Shown here: positions 1 to 9,672 of the stretch, piece after piece
Numbering within the stretch: position 1 is the stretch's first letter
How the letters are laid out: every line of letters begins with the position of its first letter
DNA from: Ignavibacteria bacterium
Lineage (GTDB): Bacteria; Bacteroidota; Ignavibacteria; Ignavibacteriales; Ignavibacteriaceae
Reading direction: 5' to 3'
Assembly: GCA_030693705.1 (NCBI GenBank)
Contig: JAUYAB010000025.1
Coordinates: 1 to 64,000 of the forward strand
Length of the DNA stretch: 64,000 bases
Translations under genes and position numbers: made by a program
The notes under the pieces: generated by a model
The model's input: the letters and a program-made list of their open reading frames with translations, nothing else
The model's database searches: none
Told to the model about the DNA's origin: nothing

Positions 1-2193
1 ATATTTAAGATATACATAACCTGCATTGAAGAGGGAATGTTTCTCTACTTCTTTGTTGGTATTATATGTTTCAGCAAGTTTATTTAAATTATTTACCGCT
101 TCTTCAAATCGTTTATCTTGTATTAAATATTGGTTCTTCAATTCAAGACTCACAGCATTTAATTCGTTGTTCTTATTTGCTTTGGTTTTTATCGTGTTAT
201 CAAGATAAGTAGCAGCGCCTTCTTTGCCGGACAATTTGTAACATTCATCTATTCTTATCAGCGCATAAGCGGATTTTGAATCGGTAGGATTTGCATTTAT
301 ATAGCTATCGTATACAGCTATTGCTTCGTCAAATTTCCCTTCCGATTGTAAACCGTACGCTTTATCTAAATCCGACTTTGCTGAATTTATCGTGGATGAA
401 TTAGAAATGCCGTTTGGTCCTCTGACCATACCTTGTTCAGGATCAGGATTCGGGTCTGTTTGAAGCGCATTCGTATAGTCAATAGTTGATTGATAAGCAT
501 AAAACTCAGAACTGTTCGGTGGATAAGCTCCCCACCAATTTAATTGCGCCGTTACCGTACAACCATAATAAGCGCTCAGTTCATAACCGGTATTATTGCA
601 AATACTATTGTACCCGCCGTAAGGAGAACTTCCCAAAAACAAATTACTCCAGTAAGAAGCCGTAATGCCGGTACCGGTGTTGTTTTTTATTTTATTATTC
701 CCCCTTCCCCAATAATAACCATAAGCATTCCAGGGTACAAGTTTGGCTGAACTATAGTAGTAACAACTTAAAGCGCTCGATGGATGTCCGGTTATCGTAT
801 TACCGTAAAGGTACGGGCTTGAGTAATAACGACAACTTATTCCATAATATGCATTGCCGCTAATTGTATTGCTATAAATTTTGGGTGAAGCGTAATAAAG
901 AGAAATCCCCTGGTAAGTATTGGATTGGATTGTGTTATAAGAAATTTCGTTAGATGGCGTTCCAACATTAGAAACATAAATGCCGGTTGCATTATTTGTA
1001 ATAGTATTATACCGTATCATCGGGAGTGTATAACTACTTGTGATACCAGTTGTTGCATGTGATATATCGCAATATTCAATGCTTCCGCTTGAGCCGGAAT
1101 TAAAAACTATTCCATTCCAAGTTCCACTGGTTCCGCTTCTATCAAACATAATGTGATTTGGGCTTGTGCCGGTGGCTGTAAGGGTTCCGTTAACCGTGAG
1201 TGAAGTGTTGTTGGCAAAAACAATATCTCCGTTAGAAGGTACAGTAACCGATACACCGCTATTTATTGTTGTGTTGCTAAGAACGTATGCCCACTCATTG
1301 CTTGCCCATGATGAATTCATAGCATTTGAAAACGACTGAAGATCAGGCACAAGTTTAGCGTAACAGTCTTGGTTTACGGTAACAGAACTATTCTCATAGA
1401 CTTCTATAAAGACTTCTCCATAACCGATTCTACAATAACCGCTATCAGCCCAGCCAAATCCCCAACTATTTTTACAGAGCCAGTATTCACCGGCATCATC
1501 ATAGCTTACTATTACTAAAGAGTGGCCACCTAAAAATGTAGCATTACTATCCTTGTGATAAACTGCTGTTGGTTGATTTTGAAAGAACAGACTAAAATCA
1601 CTGTACATACCAATAGATGTTGAAACAGGTCCATTGGTTAAAGCATTTTTAATTTCGGTAATTCCTTCGATTGTATCATTATGCGTAAGGATTGTCCACT
1701 TTGCATTCTGATAATTTGGATACGCACCTACTTCAGAACTAATCTTGTTACTTTGAATATAATTAAGTGCTACATATGGTGAACCTCCATAAAGTGCACC
1801 AGGAACTTCCAACTCGTTCATATTTATTCCGTTATAACCAATCCTCGAACCATACAAAATTTGTAATTGCCCCTCGGCAACTCCGGTTGCTGCATGAACC
1901 CAGCAACTACCACCTTCTTGAAATTGTACATCACTCATTGCCCACTTCCAATTTGGGGCTGTTAATGTTTTTTGAAGTCTGCCTTTCTTTGACTTATAAT
2001 CCTTGTACATACTATCCTGTTTAGCCTCCAGTATTGGTATTTTTGACGAATCCATAGGGACACCACACATTTTTATTACTTCTTCGTTTGTATAGAATGA
2101 TTTCCCTCTGTTATTCTGCTGTGCAAGGAACTGCTCTGAAAAAAGAACAATGAACCCAATTACTATCATGAATGTTTTTGATAATTTTCTCAT
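1..2193 (-). CDS. Secreted papain-like (C1) cysteine peptidase with beta-helix and TPR regions, 3' part missing
   Basis: The frame is open from an ATG at 2193 to the window edge (731 codons, no stop), so the C-terminus lies outside. Residues 1-24 form a signal peptide. The papain triad is visible: Cys97 in EGGSCW, a His in GGHSLVIV and an Asn in CKNSWG, followed by GYCRIGYGE. A stretch rich in short NTI/YY/GI repeats follows, typical of a right-handed parallel beta-helix (NosD or pectate-lyase-like). The last part seen, from about residue 590, looks like TPR helices (EGKFDEAIAVYD). The product is probably exported and degrades or processes protein outside the cell. By analogy with neighbouring genes a T9SS sorting domain may lie beyond the edge, but that is not seen. 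The family call is firm; the substrate is unknown. Confidence 0.85.
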   Translation of the reverse strand, partial: MRKLSKTFMIVIGFIVLFSEQFLAQQNNRGKSFYTNEEVIKMCGVPMDSSKIPILEAKQDSMYKDYKSKKGRLQKTLTAPNWKWAMSDVQFQEGGSCWVHAATGVAEGQLQILYGSRIGYNGINMNELEVPGALYGGSPYVALNYIQSNKISSEVGAYPNYQNAKWTILTHNDTIEGITEIKNALTNGPVSTSIGMYSDFSLFFQNQPTAVYHKDSNATFLGGHSLVIVSYDDAGEYWLCKNSWGFGWADSGYCRIGYGEVFIEVYENSSVTVNQDCYAKLVPDLQSFSNAMNSSWASNEWAYVLSNTTINSGVSVTVPSNGDIVFANNTSLTVNGTLTATGTSPNHIMFDRSGTSGTWNGIVFNSGSSGSIEYCDISHATTGITSSYTLPMIRYNTITNNATGIYVSNVGTPSNEISYNTIQSNTYQGISLYYASPKIYSNTISGNAYYGISCRYYSSPYLYGNTITGHPSSALSCYYYSSAKLVPWNAYGYYWGRGNNKIKNNTGTGITASYWSNLFLGSSPYGGYNSICNNTGYELSAYYGCTVTAQLNWWGAYPPNSSEFYAYQSTIDYTNALQTDPNPDPEQGMVRGPNGISNSSTINSAKSDLDKAYGLQSEGKFDEAIAVYDSYINANPTDSKSAYALIRIDECYKLSGKEGAATYLDNTIKTKANKNNELNAVSLELKNQYLIQDKRFEEAVNNLNKLAETYNTNKEVEKHSLFNAGYVYLKY

Positions 2194-2423
2194 AACTAAC
2201 TCCATTTTTTATATAAAGTTGATTGTAATTAATATTTTTTTTAATATGTTGCACATCGCAAACAAAAACGGCACACCGCCGGTTATAAACCGGTTGTGTT
2301 TGTTTACCAAAGACCCGTTCGTTTGCTTTTCTACTGGGCGGTGGTGGTGCAAACACCACTGCTCAGGCTTTTATTCCATATAAGACAATCAAAAGTTCAT
2401 CAACTCCTTTCTCTACTTTTTTA
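2194..2423. other. Intergenic region with two hairpins
   Basis: No gene is seen. Two dyads stand out: CCGGTT/AACCGG with further pairing at 2272-2299, and GTGGTG-CAAA-CACCAC at 2344-2359. Read on the minus strand, the first is followed by a CGTTTTTGTTT stretch, so it could terminate the gene ending at 2424. The same space must also hold the promoter of the peptidase gene starting at 2193. The terminator reading is weak. Confidence 0.3.
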
Positions 2424-4262
2424 TTAATGTGGTTTCATCGGGTTCCAATTGTAATGATCCCCTTTATCAATCATTTGTATATTTCCCGTTTCAACTTCAA
2501 CTACATGCACATTAAAATGGAGAATAACCCAGGGAGCGCTTTCCATAAAAAGTTTAGCATATGCAATGTATTTCCCATCTGGTGAAAATAAAGGATCATT
2601 CCAAAAAAAGTATGAGAACCCTCCCTCTTGTTCATAAAGAGAAATTTTTACCAGTCTTCGCTTAATTCCATTTTCAAGAACTGCTAGATGCTCAGTATGC
2701 GTACTGTCATTTGTCGTATCCGCTTCTATTATTACGATTTTTGAAAAGTCATTAGACCAACGCGCTCTTCGAAATATGTAACTCCCTTCTTCCACCAGCA
2801 AGTCTTTCATCGTTTTCGTTTTTGTACTGTAACTCCTTATCATTTTTAACCCATTCACTGAAGCCGAAAAGAGGATTTCCTCACTATTCGTATTAAAATC
2901 CATTATTACGGTACCGATATTTCCATACAAGCGTGTATCAATAATAAATTCATCAAATGAGTTGTCAATATTGGTTTTATATACTTTCCCACTGTCATCA
3001 ACATATAAGTATGTCTGATTATCAAGGTAGAAAGCTGCAGGACTATGTCCAAGCGACCGGTCATTAGTTCCATCTACATTTATAATATGGGTTTCAGGCA
3101 AGTTTGGTATCATTCGATACTGATAGATTACCTTTTTACTGTCAGGTGTCCAGTTAGGTCCGTCTGAATGAATCAAATCGGATACTATCAATCCCACACA
3201 TGTATCGTTTGCAGTATCGTAGAGATATAAATTTGCCACTCCGGAGGGTTGATCCCGTCTATAGGCAATATACTTTCCGTCAGGCGACCATGTGGGATTA
3301 TAATCATCATCGTTCCAGTTTGCAACTGTAATATCTTTGATATTTGTTCCCGTTATATTGTTAAGATAGATATCCCAACCATGATGCCAGTCTCCATCAA
3401 CTGTGGAAGAATCCCATTTTTCATAACATAGTGAAAATGCCATAATTCCTTTTTCAATTTGAAAATCTATCGTTGTGTCTTGTTGTAGGATAACATTCGA
3501 TGTTTCAGAGAAAAGAATTTTAGGGCGCGTAGTTTCGGTGTTCGCAATTTGAATAGTATACATTCCGGAAGCGGGTTGTCCCATTCTCTCTTTCTTTAGT
3601 CCTTGATAGGAAAACACTCCGCCGGCAAGTTTTGCATTTGTCCCACCGCCAACAGTATAGATCATTTTCTTTACCTGCGTTTCACCTCGCGCTAACAACC
3701 GGTAAAAATAGACACCCGTGCTTACTTTCTTTCCAAACTCATCTCTACCGTCCCAGGTTACCCCGTGCATCCCGCCTGCTTGTTCTAAAGACTTAAATGA
3801 TTTTACTGCCTGTCCGAGAATATTATAGATTGTTACACTGGCATTCGTTTCTTCGTTCAACTTATATGGAATATTTGTTTCTTCTGAGAAGGGATTGGGG
3901 TAGTTCTGCATCAATTCAAAACTTTGCGGTAAAGATGGGGTTTCATCTTTTAGATTTGTTATTACGCTCAGTTGGTAATTGCCGGAAGTATCTGTATTTG
4001 TAAAGTATTTTTTTGTTGAATCGCTCTGATCAATAAAAGTTATAGAAGCATACTTTACGGGAGTCGAGTCAGTAGTAGTAATATTTCCATTAACAGTAAA
4101 GGTTTGGCTGTATGTCTCACTTATAAGTAGTAGTATCAAGATGCTGAGGCAGAACAACTTTGATGCGGTTTGGGAAATTATATATAGTGCGCTTGTGTAT
4201 GTTTTTTCACTAATATAACGGACTAAAGAAGAAGAAAAACCGGATAGTGGAAAATTTTTCAT
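2424..4262 (-). CDS. Exported beta-propeller (TolB/PD40-like) protein with an internal T9SS-like sorting domain
   Basis: The start at 4262 is chosen over an ATG 33 bases upstream because AAGGAAA sits just ahead of it. An extended N-terminal region ends in a hydrophobic segment (CLSILILLLISETYS), which is probably the signal sequence. A short carboxypeptidase-regulatory-like segment comes next. About residues 110-205 then match a T9SS type A sorting domain (QNYPNPFSEET, YNILGQAVK, TGVYFYRL), which is normally the extreme C-terminus. The rest, to residue 612, is a propeller with repeated motifs such as NPTWSPDGKYIAYRRD and DPLFSPDGKYIAYAK, as in TolB/PD40 proteins. The product is probably exported or lipid-independent surface material. 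No enzymatic residues are recognised. It is transcribed away from the palindrome array just upstream. Confidence 0.75.
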   Translation of the reverse strand: MKNFPLSGFSSSLVRYISEKTYTSALYIISQTASKLFCLSILILLLISETYSQTFTVNGNITTTDSTPVKYASITFIDQSDSTKKYFTNTDTSGNYQLSVITNLKDETPSLPQSFELMQNYPNPFSEETNIPYKLNEETNASVTIYNILGQAVKSFKSLEQAGGMHGVTWDGRDEFGKKVSTGVYFYRLLARGETQVKKMIYTVGGGTNAKLAGGVFSYQGLKKERMGQPASGMYTIQIANTETTRPKILFSETSNVILQQDTTIDFQIEKGIMAFSLCYEKWDSSTVDGDWHHGWDIYLNNITGTNIKDITVANWNDDDYNPTWSPDGKYIAYRRDQPSGVANLYLYDTANDTCVGLIVSDLIHSDGPNWTPDSKKVIYQYRMIPNLPETHIINVDGTNDRSLGHSPAAFYLDNQTYLYVDDSGKVYKTNIDNSFDEFIIDTRLYGNIGTVIMDFNTNSEEILFSASVNGLKMIRSYSTKTKTMKDLLVEEGSYIFRRARWSNDFSKIVIIEADTTNDSTHTEHLAVLENGIKRRLVKISLYEQEGGFSYFFWNDPLFSPDGKYIAYAKLFMESAPWVILHFNVHVVEVETGNIQMIDKGDHYNWNPMKPH

Positions 4263-4377
4263 ATAAGTTTCCTTTTTTTGCTCGGTTAAACACATTGCAA
4301 AAAAGCTAAGCTATAACAATAAAAACATCTTAGTTTATTTACGGGGGCAATATAATGGAACGAACAGATAAAAAACA

Positions 4378-4478
4378 GTAGGGAAATCCCTAATAATGAG
4401 TAGGGATATCCCTAAAAATGAGTAGGGAAATCCCTATTGCGAGTAGGGAAACCCCTACTACCAGTAGGGATATCCCTA
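4378..4478. repeat. Five-copy array of 15-bp palindromic units
   Basis: Five units of the type GTAGGGAWATCCCTA begin at about 4378, 4400, 4422, 4443 and 4464, a period of 21-22 bp, which is about two helical turns. Copies 2 and 5 contain the perfect 14-bp palindrome TAGGGATATCCCTA; copies 1 and 3 have an A/A centre mismatch; copy 4 has one extra C. The array lies 116-216 bp upstream of the gene starting at 4262 and downstream of the terminator at 4566-4598. That suits a clustered protein-binding site, but no regulator is identified. Apart from the array and the terminator, 4263-4655 shows nothing else. Confidence 0.8.
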
Positions 4479-4565
4479 CTAATTCAGATCAGTTTTGTCA
4501 TCAAAGTGCGTTTTAAGCTTAAAAAGGGTTAAAAAGTATCCTTTGCCGGTAGATAGAGCGGCTAA

Positions 4566-4598
4566 ATAAAAAAAAGCCCGGCATCAGTTGTCGGGCTT
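4566..4598 (-). terminator. Rho-independent terminator of the 1550-residue surface protein gene
   Basis: Read on the minus strand, AAGCCCG and CGGGCTT pair around a loop of about 11 bases and are followed at once by a run of T. It lies about 60 bp past the stop codon at 4656. Confidence 0.85.
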
Positions 4599-4655
4599 GG
4601 ACCATTTTGCCTCCCATTTCAGAGAAGGAGACTTTGGCGGGGGTTCTTTTGCTGT

Positions 4656-7600
4656 TTATCTCAACAGCATCATTTTCTTTGTTATCATCGTACTTGCATT
4701 AGATATCCGGTAGATATAAAGTCCGCTAGCAAATTCACTTGCATCAAATGCTACAGTGTATTTACCCGGAGCGTAGTTTGCGTTGATCAACGTTTTTACT
4801 TCTTCTCCAAGAGTGTTATAGATAACTAATTTTATAACTTCTTGTTTTACAACCGTAAACTGAATTGTTGTAGTCGGGTTAAAAGGATTAGGATAATTCT
4901 GACTTAACGAAAATTCTGTCGGGATTTCTTTACTCTCTTCAACGCCTGTTGCGCTGTTGTTTACTTTGAATTTACCGGTACCAGAATAATAAGAGAGATT
5001 TCCGGTTGCATCTTTTGAACGGACTTTCCAGAAGTAATCTTTTCCATTTTCCAAACCATTAACTTGAACATTGGCGTTAGTTGAACTAAATGATTTTGCA
5101 TCTTGGAAATCGGCATTATCCGCTACTTGAACTTCATACGTAGATATTGCAGTTGTCGCTGTCGGCAAATACCAGTATAATTGAGGCGCTTCGGTATTTA
5201 CGGTAACATCGTTTGCCGGAGAACCGGTTATCGGCTGTACAACACAATTATTAGCTGCCATCGTAAACAATGCAGTTGATGACCAGGCTGATTTTGCTGA
5301 ACCATTCGTTGATCTTACTCTCCAGGCATATTGAACTCCACTAACTAAAGCACCCGGCAGTGTAAAGGAAGTTGTGGATGAAGTTGCAAATACATTATCT
5401 GCAGGCAATTCTTCACTTGCCGCTGCACATTGAATTTCATAAGTCAATCCCGATACGGATGAAGACAAATACCAATTGAGTGTTGGCAGACTATTGTACT
5501 CTGTTGCATTTCCGATAGGCCAAGAAGCTGTTGGAACAACCGGTCCATTATCAGCATTGGCTGCCGTTGTAAATAATGCGGTTGATGACCAGGTTGATTT
5601 TGCTGAACCATTCGTTGATCTTACTCTCCAAGCATATTGAATTCCATTAACTAATGCATACGGCATTGTAAATGACAATGAGGAGGAAGTTGCATACACA
5701 TTATCAGCAGGCCATTCATCACTTGCCGCAACACATTGAATTTCGTAGGTTAGTCCTACTGTGGATGAACCCAAATACCAATTTAATGCAGGCTGGTTGG
5801 TGTACACTGTTGCATTTCCTATTGGCCATGAGGTAGTAGGAACAACCGGTAATCCGGATGTATGGGCAACCATTGTAAATAATGCGGTTGATGACCAGGC
5901 TGATTTTGCTGAACCATTTGTTGATCTTACTCTCCATGCATATTGAACTCCATCGGCCAAAACATTCGGCATTGTAAATGACAATGAAGAAGAGGTTGCA
6001 TATACATTGTCTGCAGGCCATTCTTCACTTGCTGCTACACATTGGATTTCATATGATAAACCAGGCGAGTAAGAGGCAAGATACCAATTTAGTGTCGGCA
6101 TATTATTATACTCAGTTGCATTTCCAATCGGCCATGAGGCTGTTGGAACAACCGGTGCGACGGATGCATTAGCAACCATCGTAAATAGCGCGGTTGATGA
6201 CCAGGTTGACTTTGCTGAACCATTCGTTGATCTTACTCTCCAAGCGTATTGAACTCCATTAACCAATGCATTCGGCATCGTAAATGACAGCGATGAGGAA
6301 GTTGCATACACATTATCAGCAGGCCATTCTTCACTTGCTGCTATACATTGAATTTCATAGGTTAATCCTACAGTAGATGAACCCAAATACCAATTTAATG
6401 CAGGCGGATTATTATACTGTGTTGCATTTTCAACCGGCCATGATGGTGTTGGTACAACAAGATTTGATCCGGTATCGCCGTTGTCGCCACCATTTGTTTG
6501 ACCAATTGTGAGAAGGACGTTCGAACTATTATTAGCTGAATTCTGATCAGTTGGAATACTATTTAACAGAGCTGCGGTATTCGTTATTTTTCTGTCTCCC
6601 GGAATGTTGCCGTTAAATAAGTTCAAGTTAAACTGACCTGAACCGCTCATCGATTTTACTATAACCTGACCGGTAATTAATCCAGCCGGATAATCTAAAT
6701 GAGCCAGCGGTGCAAGTACTGAGCCCAGAATGTTAATACCCGTTACTGTAAGGTTTGTCGCCTGGAAGAAGTTATACAACACTTTGTTTTTAGAAACACC
6801 ATTGATAATTAAACCGCCTTTCCATGTAACGTTGCTTCCGGAAATATTAACAATTACTACTGATCCGTTTGGAGCTGTAATATCAACTGTATGCGCGTTT
6901 CCAAGGTCTGAACCGGTTATGCTGAATACGTTCAGAAAAGCGTCTGTACCGGTTAAGGTGAGGGTTCCCCATTGCATTGTTGTTGTGCCATTTACTGTAT
7001 AGATTGATAGTGTGGCAGATAAATTCTGTAAGTATGATGTAGCTGCCGCAAAATCAATTACGTTAGCATCTTTACGGAGCGTTCCGTCGGTAATCGTAAC
7101 CGCATCTATCGGTAGATTGGTAGTATTTCCATATACAACATTTCCACCATGGATAGATCCGCTATTGTAAGTGAGATTATTACCAACGATTAAAACATCG
7201 CCGCTTCCTGATGGAAGCAAATCAGCAACTGAATAATGGGTTAGGTCTGCATTGTTACCAACCGCTATTTTACCTTCCGTATCTGCGGATGGCTGCAATA
7301 AATCTTGAAGTACAAATAAATTGTACCCTGTTGCTGCGCCGAAATTAATTGATGACGAATTGAAAACAGTACAATCAACTAATGTAGAAATGCTTAGTGT
7401 TGCATTTTCGTTCGCTGCTAAAGAACCAACACTCCATTCTCCGGCAACTTGATTATATGTTCCCTGAGACGCTGTTGCAGAAATGTAATTTAATCCAGCC
7501 GGTAATAAATCACCAACTACGATACCTGTTGATGAACCGGGTCCTAAATTTGTTACCTTTATTGAGAAGGTTACATTATCTCCGCAATTCGGGTTAGAGT

Positions 7601-9308
7601 TACTGGCAAATTTTTCAACTTTAATGTCTGCATCGGATTGTGGTATTTGATAAATACCGGCATCCCAGGTGTTATCTGTTTCACCTGCGATTAGTGTTGT
7701 ACAGATAGATTTACCTGTTGTAATATTTGCATCCGAATCGGTTGCATCATTTCCACCTTGATCTGCCGGGGAGAATGTATAGCCTGACGGAAGTACAAAT
7801 TCAACATAATAATCACCGGGTAATAGATTTGCAAAATGGTAAACACCAGTAGCATCTGTTGTGGTTGTACTTTGTAATACATTATCACATGAGTATAGTT
7901 TAATTGTTACGTTAGCTACGCCAACTTCGCCAGCGTCCTGGATACCATTATGGTTTGCATCATTCCATACTTTATTGCCAAGGTTGGCAGGTGGTACCGG
8001 AGTAACATACATCCCCGCATCCACTGTTAAATTGTTTTCTCCGGAAGCTAAAGTGATACAAGCTGTTTTCCCGGTTGCATCCGGATTTGAATCCATTGAA
8101 GTGTTTCCGCCTTGCAATGAAGGACTTACCGTGTAACCACCTGGAACAACAAATTTCACATAATAATCACCGGCGTTTAAATTGCTGAATAAATAAGCGC
8201 CGCTTGAGTTAGTTGTTGTGGAAGTTACTAGACTGTTATCGCTACATTTATGAAGTTCAACATTTACATTGGCTATTCCAAATTCACCTGCATCTTGAAT
8301 TCCATTATAATTTATATCGTTCCATACGAAATCACCAATGCTTCCAACCGCCGGGGGTATTTGGTACATTCCCGCATCCCACGTGTTATCTGTTTCACCT
8401 GAAGTTAATGTGGCGCATATTGTTTTTCCTGTAGTAGTATTAGCGTCCGAATCAGTTGCATCATTTCCGCTTTGATCGACCGGAGAAAATGTGTATCCTG
8501 ATGGAAGTAAAAATTTCACATAGTAATCACCAGGTAATAGGTTTGTGAAATGGTAAACACCACCGGCATCTGTGGTGGTTGTACTTTTTAATACATTATC
8601 GCATGAGTATAATTTGACTATTACATTCGAGATACCGGCTTCGCCTGCGTCTTGTATTCCGTTATAGTTTGCATCATTCCAGACTTTATCGCCAAGAGAA
8701 CCATTTTGTATAATGATGGGACAAGTAAGATAATTGTCGTTTGCCGTTCCATTATCAAAATTTTCATTAATTGCTGTTGCGGCGTCATTCAAATCGCTAA
8801 GCGAAAATCCGGTATTCGCTCCGCCAAGAGCGTTATTAACAAGTGACAAAAGCTGACTTACCGTTTTGCCTGAAAATATACCGGAAACAATTATCAGATC
8901 ACTTAAATTGGTTGTGTTAGAACCAATGGAACCGTTTAAATCGAAAAAAACATTCATTGTTAATGCAGCCGCTTGCCCTGCAAAAACTGAAATGTGACTA
9001 TCTGTGGGATCAACATAACTTTGAGTTAATGCTAATGGGTCGCTGCCTTGTGGGAGAAAATTTTTGACTGCTTGTGCAGAAGTTAAAGTTATTGTTTTTG
9101 ATCCCGAACCGATAATTAATCCAGCGGGGAAAACTTGATTGAAATACTGGTCTCTAATTCCACCGGGTGTACTGTTGGAGGGACCTCCCCAGCCGCCTTG
9201 TGTAAAGGTCATAAATCCATTTAAATTACAATTATTGTTCGGTTGAGGAATTCCGGTTGTTGTTAAAACAATCAGACTGAGTAATGTTACAAGAATATTT
9301 TTTTTCAT
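4656..9308 (-). CDS. Large modular secreted protein: three SdrD B-like, split DUF11, choice-of-anchor A, five FN3-like and T9SS sorting domains
   Basis: The start at 9308 (AAAGGTG ahead, then MKKNILVTLL) gives a clean signal peptide; an in-frame ATG 54 bases upstream lacks this. After an N-terminal segment come three Cna/SdrD B-type repeats of about 117 residues (GDKVWNDANYNGIQDAGE). A DUF11 strand follows (FSIKVTNLGPGSS), interrupted by about 290 residues resembling the choice-of-anchor A fold (NLFVLQDLL, GKIAVGNNADL), after which the DUF11 end resumes (ITNTAALLNSIPTDQNSANNSS). Next are four near-identical 102-residue FN3-like modules (LNWYL, YAWRVRSTNGSAKS) and one divergent copy. A T9SS type A sorting domain (QNYPNPFNPTTT) ends the protein. 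It is probably a cell-surface adhesin or matrix protein of 1550 residues; the ligand is unknown. Confidence 0.9.
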   Translation of the reverse strand: MKKNILVTLLSLIVLTTTGIPQPNNNCNLNGFMTFTQGGWGGPSNSTPGGIRDQYFNQVFPAGLIIGSGSKTITLTSAQAVKNFLPQGSDPLALTQSYVDPTDSHISVFAGQAAALTMNVFFDLNGSIGSNTTNLSDLIIVSGIFSGKTVSQLLSLVNNALGGANTGFSLSDLNDAATAINENFDNGTANDNYLTCPIIIQNGSLGDKVWNDANYNGIQDAGEAGISNVIVKLYSCDNVLKSTTTTDAGGVYHFTNLLPGDYYVKFLLPSGYTFSPVDQSGNDATDSDANTTTGKTICATLTSGETDNTWDAGMYQIPPAVGSIGDFVWNDINYNGIQDAGEFGIANVNVELHKCSDNSLVTSTTTNSSGAYLFSNLNAGDYYVKFVVPGGYTVSPSLQGGNTSMDSNPDATGKTACITLASGENNLTVDAGMYVTPVPPANLGNKVWNDANHNGIQDAGEVGVANVTIKLYSCDNVLQSTTTTDATGVYHFANLLPGDYYVEFVLPSGYTFSPADQGGNDATDSDANITTGKSICTTLIAGETDNTWDAGIYQIPQSDADIKVEKFASNSNPNCGDNVTFSIKVTNLGPGSSTGIVVGDLLPAGLNYISATASQGTYNQVAGEWSVGSLAANENATLSISTLVDCTVFNSSSINFGAATGYNLFVLQDLLQPSADTEGKIAVGNNADLTHYSVADLLPSGSGDVLIVGNNLTYNSGSIHGGNVVYGNTTNLPIDAVTITDGTLRKDANVIDFAAATSYLQNLSATLSIYTVNGTTTMQWGTLTLTGTDAFLNVFSITGSDLGNAHTVDITAPNGSVVIVNISGSNVTWKGGLIINGVSKNKVLYNFFQATNLTVTGINILGSVLAPLAHLDYPAGLITGQVIVKSMSGSGQFNLNLFNGNIPGDRKITNTAALLNSIPTDQNSANNSSNVLLTIGQTNGGDNGDTGSNLVVPTPSWPVENATQYNNPPALNWYLGSSTVGLTYEIQCIAASEEWPADNVYATSSSLSFTMPNALVNGVQYAWRVRSTNGSAKSTWSSTALFTMVANASVAPVVPTASWPIGNATEYNNMPTLNWYLASYSPGLSYEIQCVAASEEWPADNVYATSSSLSFTMPNVLADGVQYAWRVRSTNGSAKSAWSSTALFTMVAHTSGLPVVPTTSWPIGNATVYTNQPALNWYLGSSTVGLTYEIQCVAASDEWPADNVYATSSSLSFTMPYALVNGIQYAWRVRSTNGSAKSTWSSTALFTTAANADNGPVVPTASWPIGNATEYNSLPTLNWYLSSSVSGLTYEIQCAAASEELPADNVFATSSTTSFTLPGALVSGVQYAWRVRSTNGSAKSAWSSTALFTMAANNCVVQPITGSPANDVTVNTEAPQLYWYLPTATTAISTYEVQVADNADFQDAKSFSSTNANVQVNGLENGKDYFWKVRSKDATGNLSYYSGTGKFKVNNSATGVEESKEIPTEFSLSQNYPNPFNPTTTIQFTVVKQEVIKLVIYNTLGEEVKTLINANYAPGKYTVAFDASEFASGLYIYRISNASTMITKKMMLLR
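5240..6463 (-). repeat. Four tandem 306-bp repeats encoding FN3-like modules
   Basis: The phrase GTTGATGACCAGG recurs at about 5275, 5581, 5887 and 6193, exactly 306 bp (102 codons) apart. The surrounding sequence is nearly identical, with mostly synonymous differences. This points to recent duplication or gene conversion among modules, so copy number may vary between strains. Confidence 0.85.
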
Positions 9309-9672
9309 GATACACCTTTGAAAATAGTTTAATTTTAGTGAATCACGACATACGACTTTCATACCAAAGACGGAAATCTCGTTTTTATGGAAATTTCAAA
9401 GAAATTGGAGAAAGACAAAGAATGTCTTCTGTTTTATAATGAGATTTTAGTAGATAATGAAACTATTACCTGAGGCAAAAATTTAGTAATTGGGTTAACT
9501 TTACCAACCGGGTTCGTTTAAACAATGTGGTATTTGAAAGAAAAATCGTTTTATCTGCGAGAAACAAACGCCCCCCGTTTATCTTGAATTAAAAATTGAA
9601 CGGACAAAAACAAAAATCCCGGCTTTTACACCGGGCTTTTTGTAACTACATAACATGAGCACTAATATCGGT
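9309..9672. other. Intergenic region between amt and the large surface protein gene
   Basis: No gene is seen. It holds the amt terminator (9612-9641) and, at its other end, must hold the promoter of the gene starting at 9308. I could not pick out a convincing promoter. Confidence 0.5.
9612..9641 (-). terminator. Terminator after amt
   Basis: CCCGG and CCGGG arms enclose a loop of eight bases (TGTAAAAG on the minus strand). The hairpin is flanked by AAAAAGC on one side and GATTTTTG on the other, so it can stop transcription in either direction. It sits about 30 bp after the amt stop codon. Confidence 0.8.

Noticed and set aside
4378-4478. CRISPR array
   Set aside because: Units are 15-bp palindromes with spacers of only 6-7 bp, no unique spacers of usual length and no cas genes nearby.
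4378-4478. Match to a eukaryotic NF-kappaB site
   Set aside because: GGGAAATCCC is similar by chance; there is no such regulator in bacteria.
9480-9560. tRNA gene suggested by GGTTCG
   Set aside because: No cloverleaf could be drawn around it.
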